Shown piece by piece: positions 50,991-59,439 of a DNA stretch of 64,000 bases (positions are counted from its first letter, which is position 1; every line of letters starts with the position of its first letter). Made by a program: the position numbers and the translations under genes. The notes beneath the pieces are model-generated. The model did no database searches, was not told where the DNA came from, and saw nothing but the letters and a program-made list of their open reading frames with translations. Source of the stretch: CAYQEC01 sp964416425. GTDB lineage: Bacteria > Actinomycetota > Acidimicrobiia > Spongiisociales > UBA5794. The stretch is from the NCBI GenBank assembly GCA_964416425.1, contig CAYQEC010000004.1, positions 62,001 to 126,000 on the forward strand, written 5' to 3'.

Positions 50991-51973
50991 GAGACGTCCT
51001 CCCTGGCTCGCCGCTCCTCGTAACGGCGGTACGCCTCGACGATGGCGGCCACGATGCGGTGCCGCACCACGTCCTCGCCCCGCAACTCGACGAACCCGAT
51101 GCCGTCGACGTCGCCCAGCACGCCGCCGACGACGCGCAGCCCCGAGGGGCGCCCGTCGGTGAGGTCCACCTGGGTGACGTCACCGGTGACGACCATCTTC
51201 GAGTTGAACCCCATCCTGGTGAGGAACATCTTCATCTGCTCCGGGGACGTGTTCTGCGCCTCGTCCAGCACGATGAACGCGTCGTTTAACGTCCGGCCCC
51301 TCATGTAAGCGAGCGGAGCGATCTCGATGGTTCCCCGATCCATCAACCGCGCCGTCTCGTCCGGCCCCAGCATCTCATAGAGCGCGTCATTCAGAGGACG
51401 GAGGTAGGGGTCGACCTTGGCGGTGAGGTCGCCGGGGAGGAAGCCGAGCCGCTCCCCCGCCTCCACCGCGGGCCGGGTGAGGATGATGCGCCGCACCGAG
51501 CCCGACTGGAGCGCCTCGACGGCGCACGCCATCGCCAGGTAGGTCTTGCCGGTCCCGGCGGGACCGATCGCGAACACCATCGTCTCGTCCCTGATGGCGT
51601 CCACGTAGCGCTTCTGACCCAGGGTCTTGGGCCGCACCAGGCGACCCCGCCCCACCTTGATCGAGGCGGTGAAGATCCCCGACGGTGACGGCACGTCCTG
51701 CTTCACCAGCTCGATGACCCGCCGCACCCGATCGGTGTCGAGCGGCTGGCCCTCCTGGATCATGATGAGCAGCTCCCCGAAGACGGTTCGCACCATCTCG
51801 GTGCCCTCGTCCGGCCCACTGATATCGATCTCGTTGCCGCGGGCCACGATCTTGACATCGCCGAATGCCTCCTCCACCTGGCGCAGGTGCGCGTCACGTT
51901 CTCCCAGCAGGTCGAGCATGAGATGACTGCTGGAAACGCGAAGCGGGATCTGGGTGGAGGAAGGGGTCGTCAC
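50987..51973 (-). CDS. phoH: PhoH-family ATPase
   Basis: 328 residues. An N-terminal KH-like region (about 15-100) precedes the ATPase. Walker A is IGPAGTGKTYLA and Walker B lies in AFIVLDEAQNTSPEQMKMFLTRMG. TRPAVEAGERLGFLPGDL is a family signature. The role is probably RNA-associated, given the ybeY neighbour. A TATACT -10 box (52038-52033) lies 60 bases upstream of GTG 51973, so this operon has its own promoter. Confidence 0.94.
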   Translation of the reverse strand: MTTPSSTQIPLRVSSSHLMLDLLGERDAHLRQVEEAFGDVKIVARGNEIDISGPDEGTEMVRTVFGELLIMIQEGQPLDTDRVRRVIELVKQDVPSPSGIFTASIKVGRGRLVRPKTLGQKRYVDAIRDETMVFAIGPAGTGKTYLAMACAVEALQSGSVRRIILTRPAVEAGERLGFLPGDLTAKVDPYLRPLNDALYEMLGPDETARLMDRGTIEIAPLAYMRGRTLNDAFIVLDEAQNTSPEQMKMFLTRMGFNSKMVVTGDVTQVDLTDGRPSGLRVVGGVLGDVDGIGFVELRGEDVVRHRIVAAIVEAYRRYEERRAREDVS

Positions 51974-52088
51974 GACGGCTCGCTCATCGTTGGGGAACTC
52001 CGGGACGATCGAATGCGCACCGGAGGAACAGGAGTATATCGGGGTCCCCCGCGGACCGATAAGCGGCGGGACGGTGGCCCCGCTGCGA

Positions 52089-52565
52089 TCACTCGGTATC
52101 GGCGGCGACTCCGAGCTCCGTGAGGCGCTCGCTGAAGCCCTTCTCGCTGTGGTCGAGCAGCATCGCCAGCATGCGGAGGTCGTTGGAGCGGATCGTGAGC
52201 ACCCGGCCGTTGAAGTCCTGGCGGAGCATCTGGATGCCGCGCAGGAACCGCTCGACCACGTCGGCGTCCTTGCCCGTCAGCTTCTCGACCTGGTTGAGGT
52301 CGATCGTCAGCCCTTCGCTCACCGCGCCGGCGTGACGGTCGACCCCGTCCTCCTGCGGGAGGAGCTGCCCGATCGGCACGCTGTAGAAGTCGCTCAGGCG
52401 ATGGAGGCGCGGCAATGACAGGCTGCGCTCACCCCGCTCGTACGCCCCGAGCACCGCTGCCTTGAACTCCTGACCCGACAGCCGCTGGACGTCCTGGAGC
52501 GACAATCCACGTTGCCTTCGGATTGAGCGCAATCGTTTGCCGACCTGCTCGTTATACGTTGGCAC
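52089..52565 (-). CDS. bldD: BldD-like transcriptional regulator with c-di-GMP binding motif
   Basis: 158 residues. An N-terminal XRE helix-turn-helix (about 8-70; KAAVLGAYERGERSLSLPRL is close to the BldD recognition region) is linked to a C-terminal domain with QMLRQDFNGRVLTIRSNDLR. Residues R115-Q-D117, 8 residues, then R126-S-N-D129 reproduce the RXD-X8-RXXD motif with which Streptomyces BldD binds tetrameric c-di-GMP. GTG 52565 is chosen for GAGAGG 6 bases upstream and fit to BldD length; GTG 52589 is an alternative. It sits between rsmE and phoH with its own promoter region. Confidence 0.88.
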   Translation of the reverse strand: MPTYNEQVGKRLRSIRRQRGLSLQDVQRLSGQEFKAAVLGAYERGERSLSLPRLHRLSDFYSVPIGQLLPQEDGVDRHAGAVSEGLTIDLNQVEKLTGKDADVVERFLRGIQMLRQDFNGRVLTIRSNDLRMLAMLLDHSEKGFSERLTELGVAADTE

Positions 52566-52587
52566 CTTCTGCCTCTCTCCGGCCCTC

Positions 52588-52637
52588 ACAGAGAGCGCGC
52601 ATTGAACGCTCTCTGTAGTGACATCATAGTCACGTGA
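52588..52637 (-). promoter_or_regulatory. bldD-like promoter, palindromic operator and leader hairpin
   Basis: On the minus strand, TATGAT (52628-52623) is a good -10 box. It is overlapped by GTGAC/GTCAC half-sites (52618-52622 and 52629-52633) and flanked by the palindrome TCACGTGA (52630-52637), which resembles BldD-type sites. Just downstream, the arms ACAGAGAGCG (52588-52597) and CGCTCTCTGT (52607-52616) form a perfect 10-base repeat around 9 bases. It would be a hairpin at the 5' end of the mRNA or a second operator. Confidence 0.5.
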
Positions 52638-52711
52638 TCAGCCCGCTCGTCGGATTTTCCACGGCAAACCGTCCTCATCCTGCCGCGACGCGCAGGCACT
52701 AGTTCGAGAGA

Positions 52712-53398
52712 CTAGTCAGCACCGCTCAACGCTTGCAGTATCAGCGTTGCCGCCACCACGGCGGCCGTCTCCGTCCGCAGGATCCGGGGGCCGAGGCCGA
52801 CCTCGATCGCTCCCGGCGGAAGGTCGTCCGCCCGGAACCCGCCCTCCGGCCCGATGCACATCACGACGTCCTCCGCCGCCGTCGCCACTGCCGCCTCCAG
52901 TGGCCCGGCCCCCGGCACCGCCACCAGGATCACCGCCCCCGGAAGCTGCTCCACCACCCCGGCGATCGTCGCCGGACCGTCGATCTGGAGCAGGCGGGGC
53001 CCCCGCGACTGCTGGAGGGCGGCCACCGCCCAGGCCCGGGACTTCTCGGGACGAGGCGGCCTCCCCTCGCCGAGGCCGGACTCGATCCACGTCAGACGCT
53101 CCACCCCCAGCTCCCCGAGTTTCTCGACCACGAAGCGGGCCCGGTCCACCTGGCGGGGAGCCGCCACCGCCATGGTGAGGGCGCGGGACAGCAGTGGGAT
53201 CTCCTCTTCCTCGCCGCGGTGGATGGCGCCGGCGGTGTACCTGCCTTCGCCGACGATGCCGTCGCCGTCGGTGTACGAGACAGGTGCCCCCGGCTCGAGC
53301 CGGAGCACCCGTTCCAGATGGCGCCGCTCCCGCTCGTCGACCGCCAGGGCATCGTCCGCCCACGGCCGTGGCACGTAGACGTGGGGGACGTGTCCCAC
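52712..53398 (-). CDS. rsmE: 16S rRNA (uracil-1498 N3)-methyltransferase
   Basis: 228-residue SPOUT enzyme. An N-terminal PUA-like domain (about 1-75) precedes the knot domain with KLGELGVERLTWIES, GPEGGF and LGPRILRTETAAVVA, the SAM-binding signatures of RsmE. GTG 53398 follows the dnaJ stop by one base. It continues the lepA-hemW-hrcA-dnaJ transcription unit. Confidence 0.94.
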   Translation of the reverse strand: MGHVPHVYVPRPWADDALAVDERERRHLERVLRLEPGAPVSYTDGDGIVGEGRYTAGAIHRGEEEEIPLLSRALTMAVAAPRQVDRARFVVEKLGELGVERLTWIESGLGEGRPPRPEKSRAWAVAALQQSRGPRLLQIDGPATIAGVVEQLPGAVILVAVPGAGPLEAAVATAAEDVVMCIGPEGGFRADDLPPGAIEVGLGPRILRTETAAVVAATLILQALSGAD

Positions 53399-53399
53399 C

Positions 53400-54497
53400 T
53401 CAGCCGCTCCGCCGCTTGCGGCGGCGGCGCCCTTCGGCCGGCTCCTCGCCGAGGAGGTCCGCCAGCGACCGCAGCAGCGCCTCCTCCTCGTCGCTCAGAT
53501 CCTCCGGGGTACGCACCTCGACCTCGACGAGCAGGTCACCGTGTCCCCGCCGGCGCAGCCGCGGCATGCCCTGGCGTGGCAGGCGGAACACCGTCCCCGA
53601 CTGGGTTCCCCGCGGGATGTCGATCTCGGTCTCGTCACCGTCGACGAGAGGAATCATCCGTTTCGTCCCCAGTGCCGCCTCGGCCATGCCCAGCACGACG
53701 TGGTGGCGCAGATCGTCGCCGACCCGGTCGAACCGGTCGTCCGTCACGACGTGCACCTGGACGTAGAGATCCCCCGGAGGGCCGGCGCGGTCGCCGGCAC
53801 CGCCCCGCCCGGAGAGGCGAAGGCGGGTCCCGTCGTCGACCCCGGCCGGGATCTCCACGGTCAACTCCCGCTCGGCTTCGACCCGGCCGCCGCCCCGGCA
53901 CTCGGGACAGGGTTCCTCGATGATCTCCCCCCGCCCCCGGCACACGCTGCAGTCGGTGACGGTCATCACCGCCCCGAGGAACGTGTTGCGGCTCGTCTGG
54001 ACCTGGCCCCGGCCGCCGCAGTGGGAGCAGCGCAGGGGGATCGTCCCCGGCGCCGCCCCGTTCCCGCCACAGACCGGGCACCGTCCCAGGGCAGTGAAAC
54101 GGATGTCACGGCTCATCCCGGTGGCGGCCTCGGCCAGCGTCAGCTCCAACACCACCCCGACGTCCGGTCCCCGCTGCGGCCCGGTCCGGGTACGGGTCCC
54201 GAACCCGAATCCCCCGAAACCCGCCCCGAAGAACTGCTGCAGGATCTCGTCGAGACCGGCGACGCTGCTGAACAGGTCGCCGCCGCTGAACACCTCGCCC
54301 CGGTCGTAGCCGGCGCGGCGCTGTGGGTCCGACAGGACCTCGTAGGCCTGGGCGATCTCACGGAAGCGGGCCTCGGCGTTGGGATCACCCGGGTTGGCGT
54401 CGGGATGGGTCTCCTGGGCCAGCCGCCGGAACCGCTTCTTGATCTCGTCCTGAGTGGCGTCGCGCGACACGCCGAGAACGTCGTAGTAGTCGGCCAT
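53400..54497 (-). CDS. dnaJ: Chaperone protein DnaJ
   Basis: 365-residue type I J-protein. The J-domain (about 2-68) has the HPD motif in ETHPDANPGD. The Gly/Phe region is short. Four zinc-ribbon repeats (CPVCGGNG, CSHCGGRG, CSVCRGRG, CPECRGGG) lie at about 140-205. The C-terminal substrate-binding domains follow and the tail is basic. No dnaK or grpE is adjacent, so this is a DnaJ2-type gene under HrcA. ATG 54497 is 2 bases after the hrcA stop; GTG 54503 overlaps it. Confidence 0.95.
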   Translation of the reverse strand: MADYYDVLGVSRDATQDEIKKRFRRLAQETHPDANPGDPNAEARFREIAQAYEVLSDPQRRAGYDRGEVFSGGDLFSSVAGLDEILQQFFGAGFGGFGFGTRTRTGPQRGPDVGVVLELTLAEAATGMSRDIRFTALGRCPVCGGNGAAPGTIPLRCSHCGGRGQVQTSRNTFLGAVMTVTDCSVCRGRGEIIEEPCPECRGGGRVEAERELTVEIPAGVDDGTRLRLSGRGGAGDRAGPPGDLYVQVHVVTDDRFDRVGDDLRHHVVLGMAEAALGTKRMIPLVDGDETEIDIPRGTQSGTVFRLPRQGMPRLRRRGHGDLLVEVEVRTPEDLSDEEEALLRSLADLLGEEPAEGRRRRKRRSG

Positions 54498-54499
54498 CG

Positions 54500-55501
54500 T
54501 CACCTGCCGAGGCTGTCGCCGAGGCCTTCGCCGACTTCTTCGACGAGGCGGATGGCACGGCGGTAATCCATCCGCATCGGTCCGAGCACACCGACCCGCC
54601 CGAGGCCGTGGCCCCCCGCCTCGTAGGTCGTCGAGACCACGGCGAGGTCCTTCTCATCCATGGCCAGCTCGGCGCCGATCCGCACCGTGGTGCCTCCGGT
54701 GTTGTCGGAGAGCAGCCGTCGCACCGCCACCTCGGTCTCCAGGATCTCCAGCATGCTGTGCACGTGGGTGAGGTCCTCCCAGAGGGACGCCAGCTGGCTG
54801 GTGCCGCCCACGTACATCTCCGAGGTGCTGACCTCGGCCGACTGCAACGCCACCGCCACCGCCCGCACCAGACGCAACCTCCCCTCCGGGATCTCGTGTC
54901 CCGGGAGGGCGGCGACCGCCTGCTCCCCCTCGGCCAGGGTCCGGTCCTCGTAGCAGCGCACCAGGATCGCTTCGGCTTCGTCCAGATCGTCGTCGCTCGG
55001 GGCGGCGTTGAGTCGGACCACCTCCTGGGTGACGCGACCCGACTTGCCCACCGTCACCGCCAGCAGCACCGGTCCCCCCAGGTGCACCAGATGGAGGCCG
55101 CGCACCGCCTCGGCGCCCATGCCCGGTCCGATCACCACTGCCGGATAGTGACTGATCTCCGACAGCAGGCTGGTGGTGTCCTTGAGGAGTCGCCCCAGCT
55201 CCTGGTGCACCCCGGTGAAGAACGCTTCGATCCGGGCCCGGGTGGCGCTGCGCAGCCGCAGCGGTGAGCAGTGGTCCACGTAGTAGCGGTAGGCCTGATC
55301 GGTGGGTACCCGTCCCGCCGAAGTATGAGGCTGGCGCACGAACCCGTAGGACTCCAGCTTGGCGAGGTCGTTGCGAACCGTAGCGCTCGAGACGTCCAAG
55401 CCGCTGCGCTCGAGGATGGCGCGCGAACTCACCGGCTCGCCGGTGCGGATGTACTCCTCGACGAGAGCTTCCAGGACCCGGGATCGTCGCTCGTCCAGCA
55501 T
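54500..55501 (-). CDS. hrcA: Heat-inducible transcription repressor HrcA
   Basis: 333 residues. An N-terminal winged helix (about 1-75) has RRSRVLEALVEEYIRTGEPV, SSATVRNDLAKLE and GFVRQPHTSAGRVPTDQAYR. GAF-like and C-terminal dimerisation regions follow. It represses the operon at the CIRCE element directly upstream. A TAAATT -10 box (55514-55509) overlaps CIRCE and ends 7 bases before ATG 55501, so the message is probably leaderless. HrcA occupancy would then block RNA polymerase directly. Confidence 0.95.
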   Translation of the reverse strand: MLDERRSRVLEALVEEYIRTGEPVSSRAILERSGLDVSSATVRNDLAKLESYGFVRQPHTSAGRVPTDQAYRYYVDHCSPLRLRSATRARIEAFFTGVHQELGRLLKDTTSLLSEISHYPAVVIGPGMGAEAVRGLHLVHLGGPVLLAVTVGKSGRVTQEVVRLNAAPSDDDLDEAEAILVRCYEDRTLAEGEQAVAALPGHEIPEGRLRLVRAVAVALQSAEVSTSEMYVGGTSQLASLWEDLTHVHSMLEILETEVAVRRLLSDNTGGTTVRIGAELAMDEKDLAVVSTTYEAGGHGLGRVGVLGPMRMDYRRAIRLVEEVGEGLGDSLGR

Positions 55502-55511
55502 GGGCCCAAAT

Positions 55512-55538
55512 TTAGCACTCTCGGGGTGAGAGTGATAA
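55512..55538 (-). promoter_or_regulatory. CIRCE operator of the hrcA-dnaJ operon
   Basis: TTAGCACTC (55512-55520), a 9-base spacer, then GAGTGATAA (55530-55538). The consensus is TTAGCACTC-N9-GAGTGCTAA; only one base differs. It is the HrcA binding site. Confidence 0.93.
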
Positions 55539-55572
55539 GGACCCGGTGCCGCACCGGGCTGGGAGCGCCGGA

Positions 55573-56760
55573 TCACGGCACGACCGGGATCTCCCGCAGC
55601 ACCGCGTCGGTGAGCAGCGGGCGCACTACCCGCAGCCGCCCGTGGCGCTCCTCGATCACTTCGGCGGCGACCAGCCGCCGTCCGGCGTCGCTGTCGAGGA
55701 GGGCGGACCCGGCGGTCCCGGTCTCCGCACCCGCCACCCTCCGCAGCCCGAGGAACAGCCGTTCCTGCTCCCGCGCCGCGGGGGTGAGGCGCTCCCGGCC
55801 CGCCTCCGGGAGCTCTCCCCGCTCGACCCGCTCCAGGTACACGTCGAGGCGCCGTACGTTGCGCCGCCGCATCCCGGCCCGGTGGCTGTGGGCCCCCAGC
55901 CCGAACCCGAGGTACTCACCCTGGGCCCAGGTGGCGAGGTTGTAGTGGCAGGCGTGCCTGGGCCGCGCCCAGTTCGACACCTCGTAGCGCACCAGCCCGG
56001 CCTCCGAGGCGGCCGCCCGCAGGTACTCGTAGGCGTCGGCCTGGCCGTCGGGATCGGGTGCCGGAGCTCCGGCCGCCACCGCCCGTGACAGGGCCGTGCC
56101 CCGCTCCACCGTGAGGGCGTAGGCCGAGAGATGCGGCAAGCCGGCGTCGAGGGCCCGCCGCACCGTGGCCGCCCACGACGCCATCGACTCCCCCGAGGTC
56201 CCGTAGATCAGGTCGACGTTCACCGTCCGGAACCCGGCCGCTTCCGCCGCGTCGATCGCCGCCTCGGCATCCGCCGGCCTGTGGCGCCGCCCCAGCGCCT
56301 CGAGCACCGCCAGGTCGAACGACTGGACGCCGAGGGAGACCCGGTTGAAGCCGGCGGCGGCGACCGCAGTGGCGGTGGGCGGGGTCCAGTCCTCCGGGTT
56401 GGCCTCGAGGCTCACCTCGGCCCCCTCCGCCAGCCCGAAACGGTCCCGCAGGGCGGCGACGACACGTCCCAGGTCCGCTGCGGGAAGCCGCGAAGGGGTG
56501 CCGCCACCGAAGTCGATCGCATCGAGGGGACCCCACTCGCCGGCCATCTCGATCTCGGCAAGCACCGCGTCCACGTAGCGCCCGAAGCGGTCCGGGGCCC
56601 CGCCCTCCTCCGGGGTGACGACCGCGAAGTCGCAGTAGGGGCAACGCCGGTGGCAGAACGGGACGTGGACGTAGGCGCACCGCCAGGACCGTGCCGCGTC
56701 GGCCAGCTCCGGGGCGTCGGGGCTCGCCACGCCGCGGACCGTCACGCCGGAGTGGCTCAC
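55573..56760 (-). CDS. hemW: Radical SAM heme chaperone HemW
   Basis: 395 residues. The radical SAM cluster motif is CHRRCPYCDF (C-X3-C-X2-C). FGGGTPS and SLGVQSFD, the SAM-binding signatures, follow, and a C-terminal HemN_C-like domain starts at about 290. This is the HemW branch rather than oxygen-independent coproporphyrinogen oxidase, as the C-X3-C-X2-C motif lacks the extra HemN cysteine after it. GTG 56760 overlaps the lepA stop by 4 bases. Confidence 0.93.
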   Translation of the reverse strand: MSHSGVTVRGVASPDAPELADAARSWRCAYVHVPFCHRRCPYCDFAVVTPEEGGAPDRFGRYVDAVLAEIEMAGEWGPLDAIDFGGGTPSRLPAADLGRVVAALRDRFGLAEGAEVSLEANPEDWTPPTATAVAAAGFNRVSLGVQSFDLAVLEALGRRHRPADAEAAIDAAEAAGFRTVNVDLIYGTSGESMASWAATVRRALDAGLPHLSAYALTVERGTALSRAVAAGAPAPDPDGQADAYEYLRAAASEAGLVRYEVSNWARPRHACHYNLATWAQGEYLGFGLGAHSHRAGMRRRNVRRLDVYLERVERGELPEAGRERLTPAAREQERLFLGLRRVAGAETGTAGSALLDSDAGRRLVAAEVIEERHGRLRVVRPLLTDAVLREIPVVP

Positions 56761-58559
56761 TCGTCGATCCGCAGCGCCGAGATGAAGGCCTCCTGCGGCA
56801 CCTCGACCTGCCCCACCATCTTCATGCGCTTCTTGCCCTCCTTCTGGCGCTCCAGCAGCTTGCGCTTGCGGGTGATGTCACCCCCGTAGCATTTCGCCAG
56901 CACGTCCTTGCGCTTCGCCTTGATCGTCTCTCGGGCGATGACGCGGCCCCCGATGGCAGCCTGGATCGGCACGTCGAAGAGCTGGCGCGGGATCAACTCC
57001 CGCAGCCGCTCCACCATCGCCTTGCCTCGCCGGTAGGCCCGGTCGGTGTGCACGATCGAGGAGAAGGCGTCCACCGGCACGCCGTTGAGCAGGATGTCGA
57101 GACGCACCAGGTCGGAGCGCCGGTAGTCGCCGGGTTCGTAGTCCAGCGAGGCGTAGCCGCGGGTGCGGGACTTGAGCTGGTCGAAGAAGTCGAACACGAC
57201 TTCGGCGAGCGGGATGCGGTAGTGCAGCTCGACCCGCTCCGGGGTCAGGTAGGTCATCTCGCCCATCTCGCCGCGCCGCTGCCGCACCAGCTCCATCACC
57301 GTGCCGACGTACTCGCTCGGGGTGATGATCATCACCTTCACCACCGGCTCCGAGATGGAGGCCACGACCGCCGTGTCGGGGAGGTCCTGCGGGGAGCGCA
57401 CCGCCACCTCGGTGCCGTCGGTGAGATGCGCCCGGTACTCCACCGAAGGAGCGGTGGCCACCAGGTCCAGGTCGTACTCCCGTTCCAGGCGCTCCCGCAC
57501 GATCTCCATGTGGAGCAGGCCGAGGAACCCGCAGCGGAAGCCGAACCCGAGTGCTCGGGACGTCTCCGGCTGGTACACCAGTGAGGCGTCGTTGAGGCGG
57601 AGCTTGTCGAGCGCCTCCCGGAGACGCTCGAAGTCGTCACCGTCGGTGGGGAACAGCCCCGAGTAGACCATCGGCTTCGGCTCCCGGTACCCGGTGAGAG
57701 GCCAGGGAGCGGGCCGGGCCGTGGTCGTCACCGTATCGCCGACCCGCACCAGGTCGATCTCCTTGATCCCGGTGATGAGGTACCCGACCTCGCCGGGCCC
57801 GAGAGCCGCCACCGCCTCAGGCGCCGGGCGGCGCACCCCCACCTCGTCGGCTTCGGCCTGGAATCCGGTTGCCATGAACCGCACCCCCTCGCCCGATCGC
57901 AGCACCCCGTCGACGATCCGCACGTGGCAGACGACACCGCGGTAGCTGTCGTAGTACGAGTCGAACACCAGCGCCCGGGTCGGCCCGGCGGCGTCCCCTC
58001 CGGGAGCCGGGAGGCGGGCGACGATGGCCTCGAGGAGATCGTCGACTCCCTCGCCGGTCTTGGCGGAGACCCGGATCACCTCCGCGGGCTTCCCTCCCAG
58101 GATCCCGAGCATCTCGGCCACGACCCGCTCCGGGTCGGAGGCGGGAAGGTCGATCTTGTTGAGCACCGGGATCACCTCCAGCCCTGCTTCGATCGCCAGG
58201 TAGGCGTTGGCGAGGGTCTGGGCCTCGACGCCCTGGGAGGCGTCGACCAGCAGCAGCGCTCCCTCACACGCCTCGAGGGAGCGTGACACCTCGTAGGAGA
58301 AGTCGACGTGGCCCGGGGTGTCGATCAGGTTGAGCACGTAGTCGGCGCCATCCATGGCGCGGTAGTGGAGCCGGACCGCGTTGGCCTTGATGGTGATACC
58401 CCGCTCCCGTTCCAGGTCCATCGTGTCGAGCACCTGGTCGCGCATGTCGCGGGAGGCCACCGCCCCGGTTCGCTCCAGGAGCCGGTCCGCCAGGGTCGAC
58501 TTGCCGTGGTCGATGTGGGCGATGATGGAGAAGTTGCGGATGCGCGCGTGATCGGTCAT
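56757..58559 (-). CDS. lepA: Elongation factor 4 (ribosomal back-translocase LepA)
   Basis: 600-residue translational GTPase. G1 is AHIDHGKST, G2 lies in RERGITIKA, G3 is DTPGHVDF and G4 is NKID. Domains II, III and V follow, then the LepA-specific C-terminus rich in RGKAMVERL and KRKDVLAKCYGGDITRKRKL. ATG 58559 is chosen over 58583 because the TACAAT -10 box (58587-58582) includes the upstream ATG. Confidence 0.97.
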   Translation of the reverse strand: MTDHARIRNFSIIAHIDHGKSTLADRLLERTGAVASRDMRDQVLDTMDLERERGITIKANAVRLHYRAMDGADYVLNLIDTPGHVDFSYEVSRSLEACEGALLLVDASQGVEAQTLANAYLAIEAGLEVIPVLNKIDLPASDPERVVAEMLGILGGKPAEVIRVSAKTGEGVDDLLEAIVARLPAPGGDAAGPTRALVFDSYYDSYRGVVCHVRIVDGVLRSGEGVRFMATGFQAEADEVGVRRPAPEAVAALGPGEVGYLITGIKEIDLVRVGDTVTTTARPAPWPLTGYREPKPMVYSGLFPTDGDDFERLREALDKLRLNDASLVYQPETSRALGFGFRCGFLGLLHMEIVRERLEREYDLDLVATAPSVEYRAHLTDGTEVAVRSPQDLPDTAVVASISEPVVKVMIITPSEYVGTVMELVRQRRGEMGEMTYLTPERVELHYRIPLAEVVFDFFDQLKSRTRGYASLDYEPGDYRRSDLVRLDILLNGVPVDAFSSIVHTDRAYRRGKAMVERLRELIPRQLFDVPIQAAIGGRVIARETIKAKRKDVLAKCYGGDITRKRKLLERQKEGKKRMKMVGQVEVPQEAFISALRIDE

Positions 58560-58581
58560 GGCCGCCTGGGGAGGGTCTAGC

Positions 58582-58611
58582 ATTGTACCTCCGGACGGTG
58601 GCTGCTATCGT
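58582..58611. promoter_or_regulatory. Overlapping divergent promoters of lepA and rpsT
   Basis: Plus strand: TTGTAC (58583-58588), 17 bases, TATCGT (58606-58611) for rpsT. Minus strand: TACAAT (58587-58582) as the lepA -10 box. The rpsT -35 and lepA -10 boxes share the same base pairs, so only one polymerase should bind at a time. Confidence 0.55.
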
Positions 58612-58648
58612 GCCGCCGTTCCACACCGACCTCACGGGGCACTGCCGC

Positions 58649-58915
58649 ATGGCCAACATCACCTCTCAGATCAAGCGCAATCGCCAGAACGAGACGCGCC
58701 ATCTCCGCAACAAGGCATACCGGTCCGAGTTGAAGACCCGGGCACGACGCGCCGTGGAAGCGGCTCAGGCGGGCGATGCCGACGCCGCCTTGACCGCCCT
58801 CGTTGCTGCCCAGCAGCACTTCGACAAAGCTGTCACCAGGGGGATCATCCACAAGAACACCGCGGCGCGCCGCAAGGCCCGCCTCAACGAACAGGTGCGC
58901 GGGCTCCTCGGCTGA
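58649..58915 (+). CDS. rpsT: Small ribosomal subunit protein bS20
   Basis: An 88-residue basic helical protein starting MANITSQIKRNRQNETRHLR, the usual bS20 N-terminus, with a C-terminal GIIHKNTAARRKARLN. It binds the 5' domain of 16S rRNA. ATG 58649 is set by homology; the frame upstream is read-through. Its position divergent from lepA is conserved in many bacteria. Confidence 0.96.
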   Translation: MANITSQIKRNRQNETRHLRNKAYRSELKTRARRAVEAAQAGDADAALTALVAAQQHFDKAVTRGIIHKNTAARRKARLNEQVRGLLG

Positions 58916-58932
58916 GCCTCCGCAACTCCACC

Positions 58933-59412
58933 ATGAACGATTCCGACAAGACCTGGCTGACCCCTGCCGCTCTCGCCAAGCTCCAGGAGGAGTACGAGCA
59001 CCTCACCGACGAGGGGCGGCGGATTATCGAAGAGCGCATCGCCGAGGCGCGCTCCCACGGCGACCTGCGGGAGAACGCCGAGTACGACGTCGCCAAGAAC
59101 GACCAGGGCTTGATGGAGGCCCGGATCCGCCAGCTCAAGCACATCCTCGAGAACGCCGAGGTGCGTGAGATCCGCGATTCGGGAGCGGTCGAGGTCGGGT
59201 CGCTGGTCACCGTCGTCGACGAGGACGGTGACGAGTTGGAGTACTTCGTCGCACCGTCGGAGAACAAGGTACCCGGCCTGCTTCTCGCCTCCCCCGACAG
59301 CCCGGTCGGCAAGGCGCTGCTCGGCGCCAAGCCCGACGACGAGGTCTCCTACCAGGCCCCGGGCGGGATGTTCACCCTGCGGGTCCGGTCGGTCCGCCCC
59401 TTCGCGGGCTGA
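58933..59412 (+). CDS. greA: Transcription elongation factor GreA
   Basis: 159 residues. The N-terminal coiled coil (about 10-78) has the acidic tip in GDLRENAEYDVAKNDQ, which stimulates RNA cleavage by backtracked polymerase. The C-terminal FKBP-like domain (about 85-155) has SPVGKALLGAKPDDEVSYQA. ATG 58933 begins 17 bases after the rpsT stop, so the two are probably cotranscribed. It is convergent with holA. Confidence 0.95.
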   Translation: MNDSDKTWLTPAALAKLQEEYEHLTDEGRRIIEERIAEARSHGDLRENAEYDVAKNDQGLMEARIRQLKHILENAEVREIRDSGAVEVGSLVTVVDEDGDELEYFVAPSENKVPGLLLASPDSPVGKALLGAKPDDEVSYQAPGGMFTLRVRSVRPFAG

Positions 59413-59439
59413 GCGGGCCACACGTCCCCGGTCGTTCCG

